From Paenibacillus sp. MMS18-CY102 (GTDB lineage Bacteria; Bacillota; Bacilli; Paenibacillales; Paenibacillaceae), in NCBI RefSeq assembly GCF_009789195.1, contig NZ_WSTC01000005.1, positions 1 through 64,000 of the forward strand: a DNA stretch of 64,000 bases. The letters are read 5' to 3'. Positions 7,511 through 15,427 of the stretch are shown piece after piece. The number at the start of each line of letters is the position of its first letter. Positions within the stretch are counted from its first letter, which is position 1. Made by a program: the position numbers and the translations under genes. The notes below the pieces were generated by a model. It ran no database searches. It saw only the letters and a program-made list of their open reading frames with translations, and was not told the origin of the DNA.

Positions 7511-7549
7511 AAAAAGGAGTACGCCATCGATTGGCGCACTCCTTTTTTG
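7511..7549 (+). terminator. Intrinsic terminator after the SLH gene
   Basis: The stem AAAAAGGAGTACGCC pairs with GGCGCACTCCTTTTT (one G-T pair) around a seven-base loop, followed by a T-run. It ends the plus-strand SLH gene; its A-rich left arm could also serve the convergent radical SAM gene. Confidence 0.85.
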
Positions 7550-7628
7550 TTGGCCTTTGTAGGCTTCGGTTCACCATTTTTGCCCATTACCTTCATCGCA
7601 TTTGTCCGGATGATAGTTCCCACTGCAT

Positions 7629-8444
7629 TTAATCCGGCGCGAACCCTTCCTGGCTAAACCGAATTTCGTGCCTTGGCAGCCTCTCCTTCAGTTCCCGCAC
7701 AAACAGATCCGCGTACCTCGCACTGTATTGCTCCAGCATCCCTGCTTGCTCATAAAGCTGCCGGATCTTGAGCTGTGCCGTGCGCTTGCCCCCGCTTCCA
7801 TCCCCTCGAAAAAAATCGTCCACGACGATACGGGGAGCCAGCTCACCGAGCTTTTCTGCAAAATCTGGCGATGCAGGCAGCAGCGGTGACACGGCCGCCT
7901 GTACGGCAATCCCTGCGGCTGAGAGTTCGCGAAGCGCACGCATGCGTGCTGCAAGCGGCGGCGATTGCGGAGCAAATAGCTTCCGTATCGGTTCCAAATC
8001 CGTCTCCACGGTCATGCTGACGCGGACGGTTGCGCCTAGCTTTTGGAGAATATCGATATCCCTCGTCACAAGCGGGCTGCGCGTTTGCAAAAGCAAATAG
8101 TCGGGCGGCTGTTCTGCCATTAATTCCAGCAAACGGCGCGTAAGCCGCTGTTCATGCTCGATCGGCTGATAAGGATCCGTTACCGACGCCATAAACAGGC
8201 GCAATGGCCCTTTGCCCGCTTCACGAAGCCACTCTCGCCTGAATTTGCCCTCATCTAATGCTTTCGCTTTGACCCAATCCCCCCATGGCTCCGGATTGAA
8301 CAACCCGATCGGCATTCGACGGACATAGCAGTATGAGCAGCCAAAGGTACAGCCTACATAAGGATTCACTGTATGGCTGTAGCCGTCCAGAAAACCTGAT
8401 GCTGGGTTTAGCCAACGTACGCTGGAACGCTTAGGCTCGCTCAT
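7629..8444 (-). CDS. SPL-like radical SAM protein
   Basis: The 271-residue protein has the CxxxCxxC cluster motif in GCTFGCSYCYVRR at about residues 32-44, which binds the [4Fe-4S] centre used to cleave S-adenosylmethionine. The fold matches the Rv2578c-like group named after spore photoproduct lyase, with MASVTDPYQP and LLLQTRSPLVTRD. True SPL photoproduct repair is not implied: members of this group are uncharacterised. It overlaps ung by 14 bases and is probably cotranscribed, which hints at a nucleic-acid link. Confidence 0.85.
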   Translation of the reverse strand: MSEPKRSSVRWLNPASGFLDGYSHTVNPYVGCTFGCSYCYVRRMPIGLFNPEPWGDWVKAKALDEGKFRREWLREAGKGPLRLFMASVTDPYQPIEHEQRLTRRLLELMAEQPPDYLLLQTRSPLVTRDIDILQKLGATVRVSMTVETDLEPIRKLFAPQSPPLAARMRALRELSAAGIAVQAAVSPLLPASPDFAEKLGELAPRIVVDDFFRGDGSGGKRTAQLKIRQLYEQAGMLEQYSARYADLFVRELKERLPRHEIRFSQEGFAPD

Positions 8445-9135
8445 TTTCCGGCAAATCTGCTTTCATCGGTATTCGCCAATCGATTGGCGCAAGCCCCCAG
8501 CCCATTAAGAGCTCATTCGCCCGGCTGAATGGCCGGCTGCCGAAGAAGCCTTTGCGCGCAGCTAACGGGCTTGGATGTACGGAAGCAATAATGCCATGCT
8601 TATCTTGCGCGATAGCAGCGGCTTTCTCCTGTGCATGGCTGCCCCACAACACGAACACAACCGGCGTTGCACGCTCGTTCAGCACTGCAATAACACGATC
8701 CGTAAATCGCTCCCATCCAAGCTTCTTATGGGAGTTTGGCTGGCCCTCCCGCACGGTTAATACGCTATTAAGAAGGAGAACGCCCTGCTTGGCCCACGAC
8801 TCCAGCGAACCATGATCAGGAATCGGGCAGCCGATATCCTCGTTCAGTTCTTTATAAATGTTCCGCAGCGATGGCGGTATCCGAACGCCAGGGCGTACAG
8901 AGAAGCTCAGGCCGTTCGCCTGCCCTTCGCCATGGTAGGGGTCTTGTCCAATAATGACAACACGCGTCTGTTCGTAGGAGGTGTACTCTAGCGCGTTAAA
9001 CACATGCTCACGCGGCGGGAAAACCGTCTCCCCCTCGTACTGATCGTCCAGCTTTAATTGCAATTGTTCAAAATAAGGCTGCACCAGCTCGTCCCCGAGC
9101 TTCTCCAGCCAATCCTGCTGCTTTAACTTGCTCAT
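8431..9135 (-). CDS. ung: Uracil-DNA glycosylase, family 1
   Basis: Ung removes uracil from DNA made by cytosine deamination or dUTP misincorporation and starts base-excision repair. The 234-residue protein carries the water-activating motif GQDPYHGEGQANGL near residue 62, the NSVLTVREGQPNSH segment, and the minor-groove loop HPSPLAAR near residue 187. Length is normal (B. subtilis 225). Start ATG 9135 follows GAGG eight bases upstream. It heads a two-gene unit with the radical SAM gene and is divergent from the alarmone synthetase. Confidence 0.97.
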   Translation of the reverse strand: MSKLKQQDWLEKLGDELVQPYFEQLQLKLDDQYEGETVFPPREHVFNALEYTSYEQTRVVIIGQDPYHGEGQANGLSFSVRPGVRIPPSLRNIYKELNEDIGCPIPDHGSLESWAKQGVLLLNSVLTVREGQPNSHKKLGWERFTDRVIAVLNERATPVVFVLWGSHAQEKAAAIAQDKHGIIASVHPSPLAARKGFFGSRPFSRANELLMGWGLAPIDWRIPMKADLPENERA

Positions 9136-9290
9136 CCTCTCACCTCATCCTATGTTACCGTCCAGTATACCGGACGCATCCTAGGGTGACAACGCAGCAG
9201 CCGATTTGCTTACGACCATCATTTGTAATATGCTCAAGTTGTGATGTTACATTTAGATGCACATCACGGGAGATGGAGGGAGTTATAGAG

Positions 9291-10043
9291 ATGAATATGC
9301 AGTATCCGATGGATCATTTTAAAACATTCAAAAATAAGATTACCCGCTTCTTAATGGTGTACAAATTCGCGCTCGACGAAATGGAAACCAAAATCGAAAT
9401 TCTTAAGGAAGAATTTCATCTGCTCCATGAGTACAACCCAATCGAGCATACAAAATCCCGGCTAAAATCCCCAGAAAGCATGATGAACAAGCTCATCCGC
9501 AAAGGCTGCGACCTATCGCTCGAAAACATTCGGACGAACATTAAAGATATCGCCGGCCTGCGCATTACCTGCTCGTTCATCTCCGATATTTATCGCATCA
9601 ATGACATGCTCCACCGCCAGCACGATCTTAAAATTCTTGAAGTAAAAGACTACATAAAAAATCCGAAGCCAAATGGTTACCAGAGCCTGCACTTATTAAT
9701 TGAAGTACCCATCTATATGTCTGACGGCCTTGAGCATGTGTGTGTAGAGGTGCAAATCCGAACGATCGCTATGGACTTCTGGGCAAGCCTCGAGCACAAA
9801 ATCTTCTATAAATACAACGAAGAAGTCCCGCTCCGCCTGCTCCAAGAGCTCAAAGCAGCGGCCAACTCCGCCACGGCATTGGACCAACAGATGGAACGCC
9901 TCCATCGCGAAATCTCTGAGATCAAGGAAGCCAATGCGGCTGAAGAGGAAGAACAGTTGAAGCTGATGATCAACAACCAGCAGTTCGCGATTCCTGCTGC
10001 GCTGTTGAGTTTGATGGGTGAGAATAACGGGGATGGGGAGTAA
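9291..10043 (+). CDS. relP: Small alarmone synthetase, YwaC/RelP type
   Basis: The enzyme transfers pyrophosphate from ATP to GDP or GTP to make (p)ppGpp. The RelA/SpoT synthetase domain has HTKSRLKSPESMMNKLIRKG, DIAGLRITCSFISDIY, the nucleotide-stacking NGYQSLHL, and EVQIRTIAMDFWASLEHK; there is no hydrolase domain. The YwaC-like N-terminus (LMVYKFALDEMETK) distinguishes it from YjbM/RelQ. GTG or ATG starts exist from 9186, but ATG 9291 has GGAGGG upstream and fits the family length (250 residues). YwaC is induced by cell-wall stress through sigma factors in B. subtilis; no clear ECF promoter was identified here. Confidence 0.93.
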   Translation: MNMQYPMDHFKTFKNKITRFLMVYKFALDEMETKIEILKEEFHLLHEYNPIEHTKSRLKSPESMMNKLIRKGCDLSLENIRTNIKDIAGLRITCSFISDIYRINDMLHRQHDLKILEVKDYIKNPKPNGYQSLHLLIEVPIYMSDGLEHVCVEVQIRTIAMDFWASLEHKIFYKYNEEVPLRLLQELKAAANSATALDQQMERLHREISEIKEANAAEEEEQLKLMINNQQFAIPAALLSLMGENNGDGE

Positions 10044-10054
10044 GGGAACGAAAT

Positions 10055-10098
10055 AAAAAACGGCGTACAAACTGTATTGGTTTGTACGCCGTTTTTTT
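10055..10098 (+). terminator. Intrinsic terminator after relP
   Basis: A long perfect stem (AAAAAACGGCGTACAAAC with its complement) and seven-base loop end in a T-run directly after the alarmone synthetase gene. Confidence 0.92.
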
Positions 10099-10212
10099 AT
10101 ATCGAACATATTCGATTTATCGTTTTCCGTTATTTACCTGCACGTCACGTGGAACTCAAGTGTTATTATGAAATAATGTGCTTATACAGTGATTAGAGAG
10201 GAAATGGTTAGA

Positions 10213-11367
10213 ATGAAGAAATATCTTGCTGGATTATTAATTATTGTTGTCCTAGGTTTGGGCTTGCCAGGACAGGCTTACATGGAGGCTTCTAGCCAGC
10301 AGCCTGTTACTATTGAGGATCCCAATCTAGAACTAGCGCTTAAGTCATTATTAAATAAAAATGGCGATGAACCACTAACTAAAGAGGATTTAGAGTCACT
10401 GACCGACGTTAATTTATCGGGTAAAGGAATTAAAAGTTTGCAAGGTTTGGAATATGCAATTCATGTGACGAAGCTCGCTTTAAGCAGCAATCAAATCGAG
10501 GATATTAAGCCCCTCAGGATGTTAACGAAGATGACAGATTTATCTGCAGCTAGCAACCAAATTAATGATCTTTCACCACTAGCGGGACTAGTCAATCTGA
10601 GTAGGTTGTCCATTAGTTCCAACAAGATCACAGATCTGAAGCCGCTAGCAGGATTAGTGAATGTCAGGGCACTCGATGCTGCGTTTAATAACATCAAAGA
10701 TCTTGCTCCTTTGTCTAAATTAACTGACTTGGTTTCTCTGAATTTATCATCTAACCAGATCTATGATTTGGAGCCATTGAGAAATCTTCAAGGTTTGAGT
10801 TACCTCTATTTGAGCAACAATCGCGTGTGGGATTTAGAGCCAATCCAACAACGTAATTTCTCCCCGTATTATGATACGGGTGCATTCATTGAACCCCTTG
10901 CTCTGAATAATAACTATTTAGATTTAAGCAAGGGTTCAAAAACATATAAATTATTCGTCAACCTGGCAGGAAATAATATGCCTGGCGGCCAACGCAAGAT
11001 ACAGCGCTTGGTGATCGGCAGCACTACGGCTTATGTTGGAGACAGTGCTTATCGTATTACCGCAGCGCCATTTATCCAGACGGGACGCACTTATGTGCCG
11101 ATCCGCTTTATCTCCGAGAAGCTTGGGGCAACCGTGAATTGGAATCAGAGCACCAAAGAGGTAACAATCCAGAAGGATGGCAAAACGCTTCGTTTGGTTG
11201 TAGGGAACAGGCAGGTAAAAGTAAACCAGCAAACAGTGATGCAAGATGCTCCTTTACTACTGAAGAACGGCAGTACCTTCGTTCCTGTTCGTTTTGTGGC
11301 GGAGCAGTTAAATACTTCTGTTGAATATATGGGAAGCAAGCGTATGGTCGTGATTTTTAAAAATTAA
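10213..11367 (+). CDS. Secreted leucine-rich-repeat protein with stalk domains
   Basis: A signal peptide (KKYLAGLLIIVVLGLGLPGQA) precedes about six 22-residue internalin-type LRRs (units such as LSSNQIEDIKPLRMLTKMTD and SSNKITDLKPLAGLVNVRAL). The last ~110 residues hold two copper-amine-oxidase-like units (TYVPIRFISEKLGATVNWN and TFVPVRFVAEQL). The second domain type is widespread in Paenibacillaceae surface proteins and is thought to be a stalk or wall-associated module. ATG 10213 is chosen over GTG 10189 and ATG 10204 because GAGAGG lies 11 bases upstream. No sortase motif is seen. It is probably an adhesin or binding protein, ligand unknown. Confidence 0.85.
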   Translation: MKKYLAGLLIIVVLGLGLPGQAYMEASSQQPVTIEDPNLELALKSLLNKNGDEPLTKEDLESLTDVNLSGKGIKSLQGLEYAIHVTKLALSSNQIEDIKPLRMLTKMTDLSAASNQINDLSPLAGLVNLSRLSISSNKITDLKPLAGLVNVRALDAAFNNIKDLAPLSKLTDLVSLNLSSNQIYDLEPLRNLQGLSYLYLSNNRVWDLEPIQQRNFSPYYDTGAFIEPLALNNNYLDLSKGSKTYKLFVNLAGNNMPGGQRKIQRLVIGSTTAYVGDSAYRITAAPFIQTGRTYVPIRFISEKLGATVNWNQSTKEVTIQKDGKTLRLVVGNRQVKVNQQTVMQDAPLLLKNGSTFVPVRFVAEQLNTSVEYMGSKRMVVIFKN

Positions 11368-11453
11368 GCAGCAGCCTAACGGAATTACAGAATAATGTTT
11401 GAAGGTAAGGACTATTTCGCGAGAAGAATAAAATGTATACGATAGTTTAGAAT

Positions 11454-11479
11454 AAACCGCTCTTTTGGGCGGTTTTTCT
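11454..11479 (+). terminator. Intrinsic terminator after the LRR gene
   Basis: AAACCGC pairs with GCGGTTT around a TCTTTTGG loop, with TTTTT after it. Confidence 0.7.
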
Positions 11480-11518
11480 TTTGTTCAAGATCAACAAAAG
11501 ATAACTGGGTCCAAAACA

Positions 11519-11546
11519 AAAGAGCAACTCAAAGGAGTTGCTCTTT
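11519..11546 (-). repeat. Perfect hairpin, possible second terminator
   Basis: AAAGAGCAACTC, loop AAAG, and its complement. Read on the minus strand it is followed by TTTTGTTTT, so it may act as a backup terminator for the tRNA transcript. Confidence 0.6.
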
Positions 11547-11663
11547 ACATCAATTCCCCGAACCATTTCAAGCGATCTGTTTGGACTAGTAACGGCTTGT
11601 ACCTTTTCTCAAGCCTGTCACTCCGCGAATGACGATTAAACCTTTACATGTGCTCTAGACATG

Positions 11664-11716
11664 TAAAAAACTCCTTTCGATCACTTCTTTGAGACAAGTG
11701 ATGAAAAGGAGTTTTA
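11664..11716 (-). terminator. Terminator of the tRNA operon
   Basis: Read on the minus strand, AAAACTCCTTTTCATCACTT pairs with AAGTGATCGAAAGGAGTTTT with few mismatches, and six T residues follow. It lies 64 bases after the tRNA-Leu gene. Confidence 0.85.
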
Positions 11717-11779
11717 ATTAGAATATATTCGCACATTTGACTCGGTTTAAGAAGTCAAAATCCCTGTAATAATGGGAAG

Positions 11780-11865
11780 TGCCGAGGACGGGGGTCGAAC
11801 CCGTACGGTGGTCACCCACCGCAGGATTTTAAGTCCTGTGCGTCTGCCTGTTCCGCCACCCCGGC
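11780..11865 (-). tRNA. tRNA-Leu (anticodon TAA)
   Basis: An 86-base class II tRNA is seen, with acceptor stem GCCGGGG/CCTCGGC and discriminator A. The anticodon loop ACTTAAAAT gives TAA, there is a long variable arm, and the T loop is GGTTCGACC. The 3' CCA is not encoded. It is 19 bases after the other tRNA and probably in one transcript with it. Confidence 0.95.
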
Positions 11866-11884
11866 ACGTTCAAAAAAGAAAATC

Positions 11885-11961
11885 TGGTGGGCCCTGAGGG
11901 ACTCGAACCCCCGACCAATCGGTTATGAGCCGACCGCTCTAACCAACTGAGCTAAGGGCCC
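11885..11961 (-). tRNA. tRNA with CAT anticodon, probably tRNA-Ile2 (lysidine type)
   Basis: A 77-base cloverleaf has acceptor GGGCCC, D-arm TAGCTCAGTTGGTTAGAGC, anticodon stem GGCTCATAACC with CAT, and encoded CCA. The pattern (GGCTCATAACC in the anticodon arm, GTTCGAGTCC in the T arm) is closer to known B. subtilis tRNA-Ile(CAT) than to elongator tRNA-Met. In tRNA-Ile2, TilS changes the C to lysidine so it reads AUA. A Met identity cannot be ruled out from sequence alone. Confidence 0.9.
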
Positions 11962-12063
11962 CTCTCACATCGCGTTTCCGCAATTGCTCGACCGAGACAA
12001 ACAATAATATACTATATTTTATATTTGTAAGTCAATCATTTTTTTGAAATTTCTTTTTGGCTG

Positions 12064-12228
12064 TTATGGCAAATAGCGGACGCCGTATCTTCCCTTGCGC
12101 GAACGGAACACTTCAACCTCTGTTGGGCTGTCGTAGCCGTAGATCCACCAATCGTTCTCCATGCGCCGCACTAAGCAGCCAGCTTGGAACTTCGACTCGT
12201 ACAGCCGCCCCCAATAGATCCATTTCAT
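12064..12228 (-). CDS. Small aromatic-rich protein, function unknown
   Basis: This 54-residue ORF has a near-perfect GGAGGG ribosome binding site seven bases before ATG 12228. It is rich in Trp, Tyr and Arg (MKWIYWGRLYESKF, NDWWIYGYDSPTEV, FRSRKGRYGVRYLP), with a pattern of short beta strands. It is not membrane-spanning. The gene lies between the tRNA genes and a 2H phosphoesterase gene that is transcribed away from it. I do not recognise the family. Confidence 0.8.
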   Translation of the reverse strand: MKWIYWGRLYESKFQAGCLVRRMENDWWIYGYDSPTEVEVFRSRKGRYGVRYLP

Positions 12229-12380
12229 TACAATCCCTCCGAATGTTTGATCTCATGTGAGATTGTTTTTAATGTACCCATAATCAGTGAAAACAAGCAG
12301 TGTGCATATAATTAAGTAAGGGTGCAATTGGCTTTGCATTGTTCCCCCTTATGCTAGCCTTCTAGAAGGAGGTCTACACG

Positions 12381-12929
12381 ATGGAATACGGCCTTGCAGC
12401 CTTTCCCTCCAAAGTCGTCCAGCAGTTCGCGAACAGCTTGCGCAAACGTCTGGACCCGAAGTATGGGCTTATCTCGCCGCACATGACGATTCGTGAAAGC
12501 GAGTGCTGGAACGACGAGCAGTTAGCCGCTGTACGTGTCCACCTGGACCAATTCACGTCTACAATTGCCCCAATTGCGGTACGCATTAATCGCGTATCTT
12601 CGTTTTTCCCAGCATCCCATGTTATCTATCTGGCATTAGAGAAGCCTGATCCAATCATCGCCTTGCATCAAGCCGTCTGTACAGGGCCTCTAACGCTGGC
12701 TAACGTAATACCGTACACATTTACCCCTCACATTACAATCGGGCAAAATTTGGCTCCTGACGAGCTTCACGATGCCTATGGTGGATTACGCATGCATACT
12801 CTTGATTTCCCTATGGAAATCAAAGCGCTACATCTGCTGCAACGTACCATTCATGGCAACTGGACGCTGTACGAAACTTTTCCGTTTCGCGGCGGTCAGG
12901 CTCCATCTACGAGCGAGGATGGGCAATGA
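12381..12929 (+). CDS. 2'-5' RNA ligase/2H phosphoesterase family protein (YjcG-like)
   Basis: The 182-residue protein has the two HxT motifs of the 2H superfamily: PHMTIRES near residue 34 and PHITIGQN near residue 117. In this family the paired histidines hydrolyse or form 2',5' or cyclic phosphate bonds. Closest in size and motif to B. subtilis YjcG, whose substrate is unknown. AAGGAGG precedes the ATG. A hairpin terminator shared with the convergent solute-binding gene follows. Confidence 0.88.
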   Translation: MEYGLAAFPSKVVQQFANSLRKRLDPKYGLISPHMTIRESECWNDEQLAAVRVHLDQFTSTIAPIAVRINRVSSFFPASHVIYLALEKPDPIIALHQAVCTGPLTLANVIPYTFTPHITIGQNLAPDELHDAYGGLRMHTLDFPMEIKALHLLQRTIHGNWTLYETFPFRGGQAPSTSEDGQ

Positions 12930-12943
12930 AAAAAACAGAAATG

Positions 12944-12996
12944 AAAAAGCCTCTTACAACTGCGCCTTATTTCCGGCACCCTGTAAGAGGCTTTTT
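12944..12996. terminator. Bidirectional terminator
   Basis: AAAAAGCCTCTTACA pairs with TGTAAGAGGCTTTTT across a 22-base loop, with T-runs in both directions. It separates convergent genes. Confidence 0.85.
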
Positions 12997-13029
12997 GTCT
13001 ATTTCAGCTATCAATCAATCGCAAGTTGC

Positions 13030-14541
13030 TTATTTAACCATCGGTCTTACTTCAACCGAGCTGCCGCCTTCGGCTTGGCCCGTCGGATTCGTCTTAAGCT
13101 TCTCGAGAATCGCATTGCCTTTCGTTTCCCACTCAGCCAACGCTTCTTTCGTTGTTTTGGTGCCTTTGACGACTTCATTAAATAGCTCGTTGCCAGGGTT
13201 CTGCGCTTCCCAGATGCCTGGCTTCTCACGATAGAGCGAGTCGGCATCTGTTGAAGTTGGCGGTACTGGCTTCAGCGTATAGAATGCGCTGATGTTGAAT
13301 GGCGTTGAGCCGTCTGCTACTTTCAGGAATTCTTTGCGCGATGTCAGTTCGTACAGGCTGCGCGATTTCAGCTTCGCCCATTCACGGCTGTTAGAGAATT
13401 TAATAAACTCCCATGCATCGTCTGCATTTTGCGCGCTTGCGTTAATGCCCATCAGCTGGCTAAGCCCGATGTTGCCGCCAACACCCATTTGTTCTTGATG
13501 TTGTGGCACCGTTACAACATCCCAATCGACTGGCGTGAAGCCTTTGATTTGGGCAGCGTTATCCTTCGCACTGTTCAACTCGTTGACAAAGCTGAAATCA
13601 GAAATCGTCATCGCTACTTTGCCATTCATGAACCAGTCGCCTTCCATCGGATTGTACACATTCGTATCCGAAGGCTTTTTGCTTTCGTTCACCTTGTTCA
13701 CATCGTCTTGGTCTGGAATAATGTCGTCTTTGTAGAGGCCGGCAACCGTCGTCCAAGCTTTCTCCCAGCCTGGCTTGTTCACGAGCATTTTCTCGCCTTT
13801 GTCATCCCACATTTTCAGTTGAAGCGCGCTGGAGTAGTTTTGAACATCCCAAATGCCATTGCTTCCTGGCCAGCGGTTGAACGTGAAGCCATAATGGCGG
13901 TCTTTGCCTTCGCCTTTGGACACACGGCGGGCAAGGTCAAGAATATCCGGCCAAAGCATATTGTCCGTCGGTACAGGAACGCCTGCGTCTTTGAACAGTT
14001 TCTTATTATAGAATAAGGCCGAGCTATTGAAGGTTGGCGTCAGTGCGTAAATATTGTCGTCGCCAATTTGTTTGATGCCATCGATAACCGTTGGCACGTA
14101 GTCAGCCAGGTCTACCTTATCTTTGGTAATGAGCGGGTCCAGCTGCTGCAGCAGATTATCTTGGATCAAACGCTTCAGCTGCGAGTAGTCGATAACGACG
14201 ACGTCAACCGGATTTTGGCCCGTGAGCATCTTCTTCAGTTCTTCATAAACGTCTGGCTGCTTCTTCTTCGGATCATATTGCTCATAACGTTGGCTATCGG
14301 AGTTAATCGCGCTTACGATCTCTAGATCAACGTTGGGATGCGTATACTCGAACGTATCGGTATACTGCTGGCGGAACCAAGGCTCATTGTCCTTCCCGCC
14401 ATATAATGTGCCGATTCGAAGCACGCGGCGCTCAGCCGACGTGTCTTTGTCTCCCCCGCTACAAGCAGCAAGCATTGGCACAACCAGTGTCAATGCGACA
14501 GATACGGATGCAACGCGTGTAAACCATGTTCTTTTTGTCAT
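13030..14541 (-). CDS. Extracellular solute-binding lipoprotein (family 1)
   Basis: The 503-residue protein begins MTKRTWFTRVASVSVALTLV with lipobox LAAC near residue 28, so it is a lipid-anchored binding protein. ATG 14541 is chosen over the longer frame because GGAGGGG lies ten bases upstream. It resembles sugar/peptide-binding proteins of family 1 (WFRQQYTDTFEYTHPNVDLE, DVVVIDYSQLKRLIQDN, NWDVVTVPQHQ-like region). It is the last gene of an operon whose permease is FtsX/MacB-like, not a MalFG-type importer, so its ligand is probably delivered to, or sensed by, the export complex. Ligand unknown. Confidence 0.85.
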   Translation of the reverse strand: MTKRTWFTRVASVSVALTLVVPMLAACSGGDKDTSAERRVLRIGTLYGGKDNEPWFRQQYTDTFEYTHPNVDLEIVSAINSDSQRYEQYDPKKKQPDVYEELKKMLTGQNPVDVVVIDYSQLKRLIQDNLLQQLDPLITKDKVDLADYVPTVIDGIKQIGDDNIYALTPTFNSSALFYNKKLFKDAGVPVPTDNMLWPDILDLARRVSKGEGKDRHYGFTFNRWPGSNGIWDVQNYSSALQLKMWDDKGEKMLVNKPGWEKAWTTVAGLYKDDIIPDQDDVNKVNESKKPSDTNVYNPMEGDWFMNGKVAMTISDFSFVNELNSAKDNAAQIKGFTPVDWDVVTVPQHQEQMGVGGNIGLSQLMGINASAQNADDAWEFIKFSNSREWAKLKSRSLYELTSRKEFLKVADGSTPFNISAFYTLKPVPPTSTDADSLYREKPGIWEAQNPGNELFNEVVKGTKTTKEALAEWETKGNAILEKLKTNPTGQAEGGSSVEVRPMVK

Positions 14542-14548
14542 TTTGTAA

Positions 14549-15424
14549 TTACCCCTCCAATGATTTCGGCGGCATGATAACGATGCGTTCGCCATCAAAC
14601 TCAATAGTTGCTTTATCTGTAATGTTTAGCGCCGACAAATATTCTTTGGGCACCTGCAGCCTGCCAACGCGATCCACGACCACGTATGCTTCATGCACCT
14701 CTTGCAGCCCACTTAACCCAACGACAATGCCGTCATCAAGATTCGGATTGCGCTTAATAAACTCCGTGCTCGTTAAGCCATCCCGAATGGCGACCACCCG
14801 GTCAACCTTGCCCGCCAACGTAAGGTCATGCGTAACGATGACGATTGTGACGCCTAGCTCGCGATTCATGCGGCGGAAAATATCCATAATAAGATCCGCC
14901 GTACGCGTATCGACCGAGCCGGTCGGTTCGTCTGCTAACAGCATCTTCGGGCGGTTAGACAGCGAAATCGCAATCGCGACACGCTGCTGCTCGCCACCGG
15001 AGAGCTGATGCAGCTTATTGTACATGCGGTCTTTTAAGCCGACCCATTCCAGCAACTGCTTCGCATACTTGCGATCCGCCTTGCCTGCCAGCATCATCGG
15101 CATTTCTACATTCTCAAGCGCCGACAAGTAGGGGAGCAGGTTGCGTGCGTTGTTCTGCCAAATGAAGCCGACCGTGTCCCGTTTGTACTCGACGAGCTGG
15201 TCTTCTGTAATCTTGAGCAAATCCCACGGCCCAACCGATACCGAGCCGGCAGACGGGCGGTCAAGCCCCCCCAGTATGTTCAAAAGGGTCGACTTGCCGC
15301 TGCCGCTGTTGCCGATGATCGCCATCATTTCGCCGTCTTCGACGCGCAAGTTCAAGCCTTGCAGCGCGACAACTTCCAGATCGTCGGTTTTGTAAATTTT
15401 CACTAAGCCTTCGCATTCAATCAT
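14549..15424 (-). CDS. MacB/LolD-type ABC ATPase with C-terminal AbrB-like domain
   Basis: Residues 1-225 form a standard ATPase: Walker A GNSGSGKST, signature LSGGEQQRVAIA, Walker B MLLADEPT, and ILVTHD-like switch IVIVTHD. The family powers MacB/FtsX-type export. The last ~50 residues are unusual: YVVVDRVGRLQVPKEYLSAL then KATIEFDGERIVIMPP fits the swapped-hairpin SpoVT/AbrB fold, normally a DNA-binding dimer. A fused AbrB-like domain could dimerise the ATPase or bind DNA. The gene starts three bases after the permease stop. Confidence 0.9.
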   Translation of the reverse strand: MIECEGLVKIYKTDDLEVVALQGLNLRVEDGEMMAIIGNSGSGKSTLLNILGGLDRPSAGSVSVGPWDLLKITEDQLVEYKRDTVGFIWQNNARNLLPYLSALENVEMPMMLAGKADRKYAKQLLEWVGLKDRMYNKLHQLSGGEQQRVAIAISLSNRPKMLLADEPTGSVDTRTADLIMDIFRRMNRELGVTIVIVTHDLTLAGKVDRVVAIRDGLTSTEFIKRNPNLDDGIVVGLSGLQEVHEAYVVVDRVGRLQVPKEYLSALNITDKATIEFDGERIVIMPPKSLEG

Positions 15425-15427
15425 CGC

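Larger units (their letters stand above)
11368..11779. other. Gene-free spacer rich in hairpins between LRR gene and tRNA genes
   Basis: Besides the LRR terminator, three inverted repeats lie here: a perfect 12-bp stem AAAGAGCAACTC with a four-base loop (11519-11546), TTTACATGT...ACATGTAAA (11643-11667), and the strong hairpin at 11664-11716 that ends the tRNA transcript. No reading frame with a ribosome binding site was found. Confidence 0.6.

Noticed and set aside
9186-9290. Possible ECF sigma promoter (TGACAAC...CGAC) before relP
   Set aside because: Only a partial match and no second conserved element at proper spacing; not supported enough to list.
12057-12260. 67-codon plus-strand frame over the 54-residue minus-strand gene
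   Set aside because: Only the minus-strand ORF has a GGAGGG site at correct spacing.
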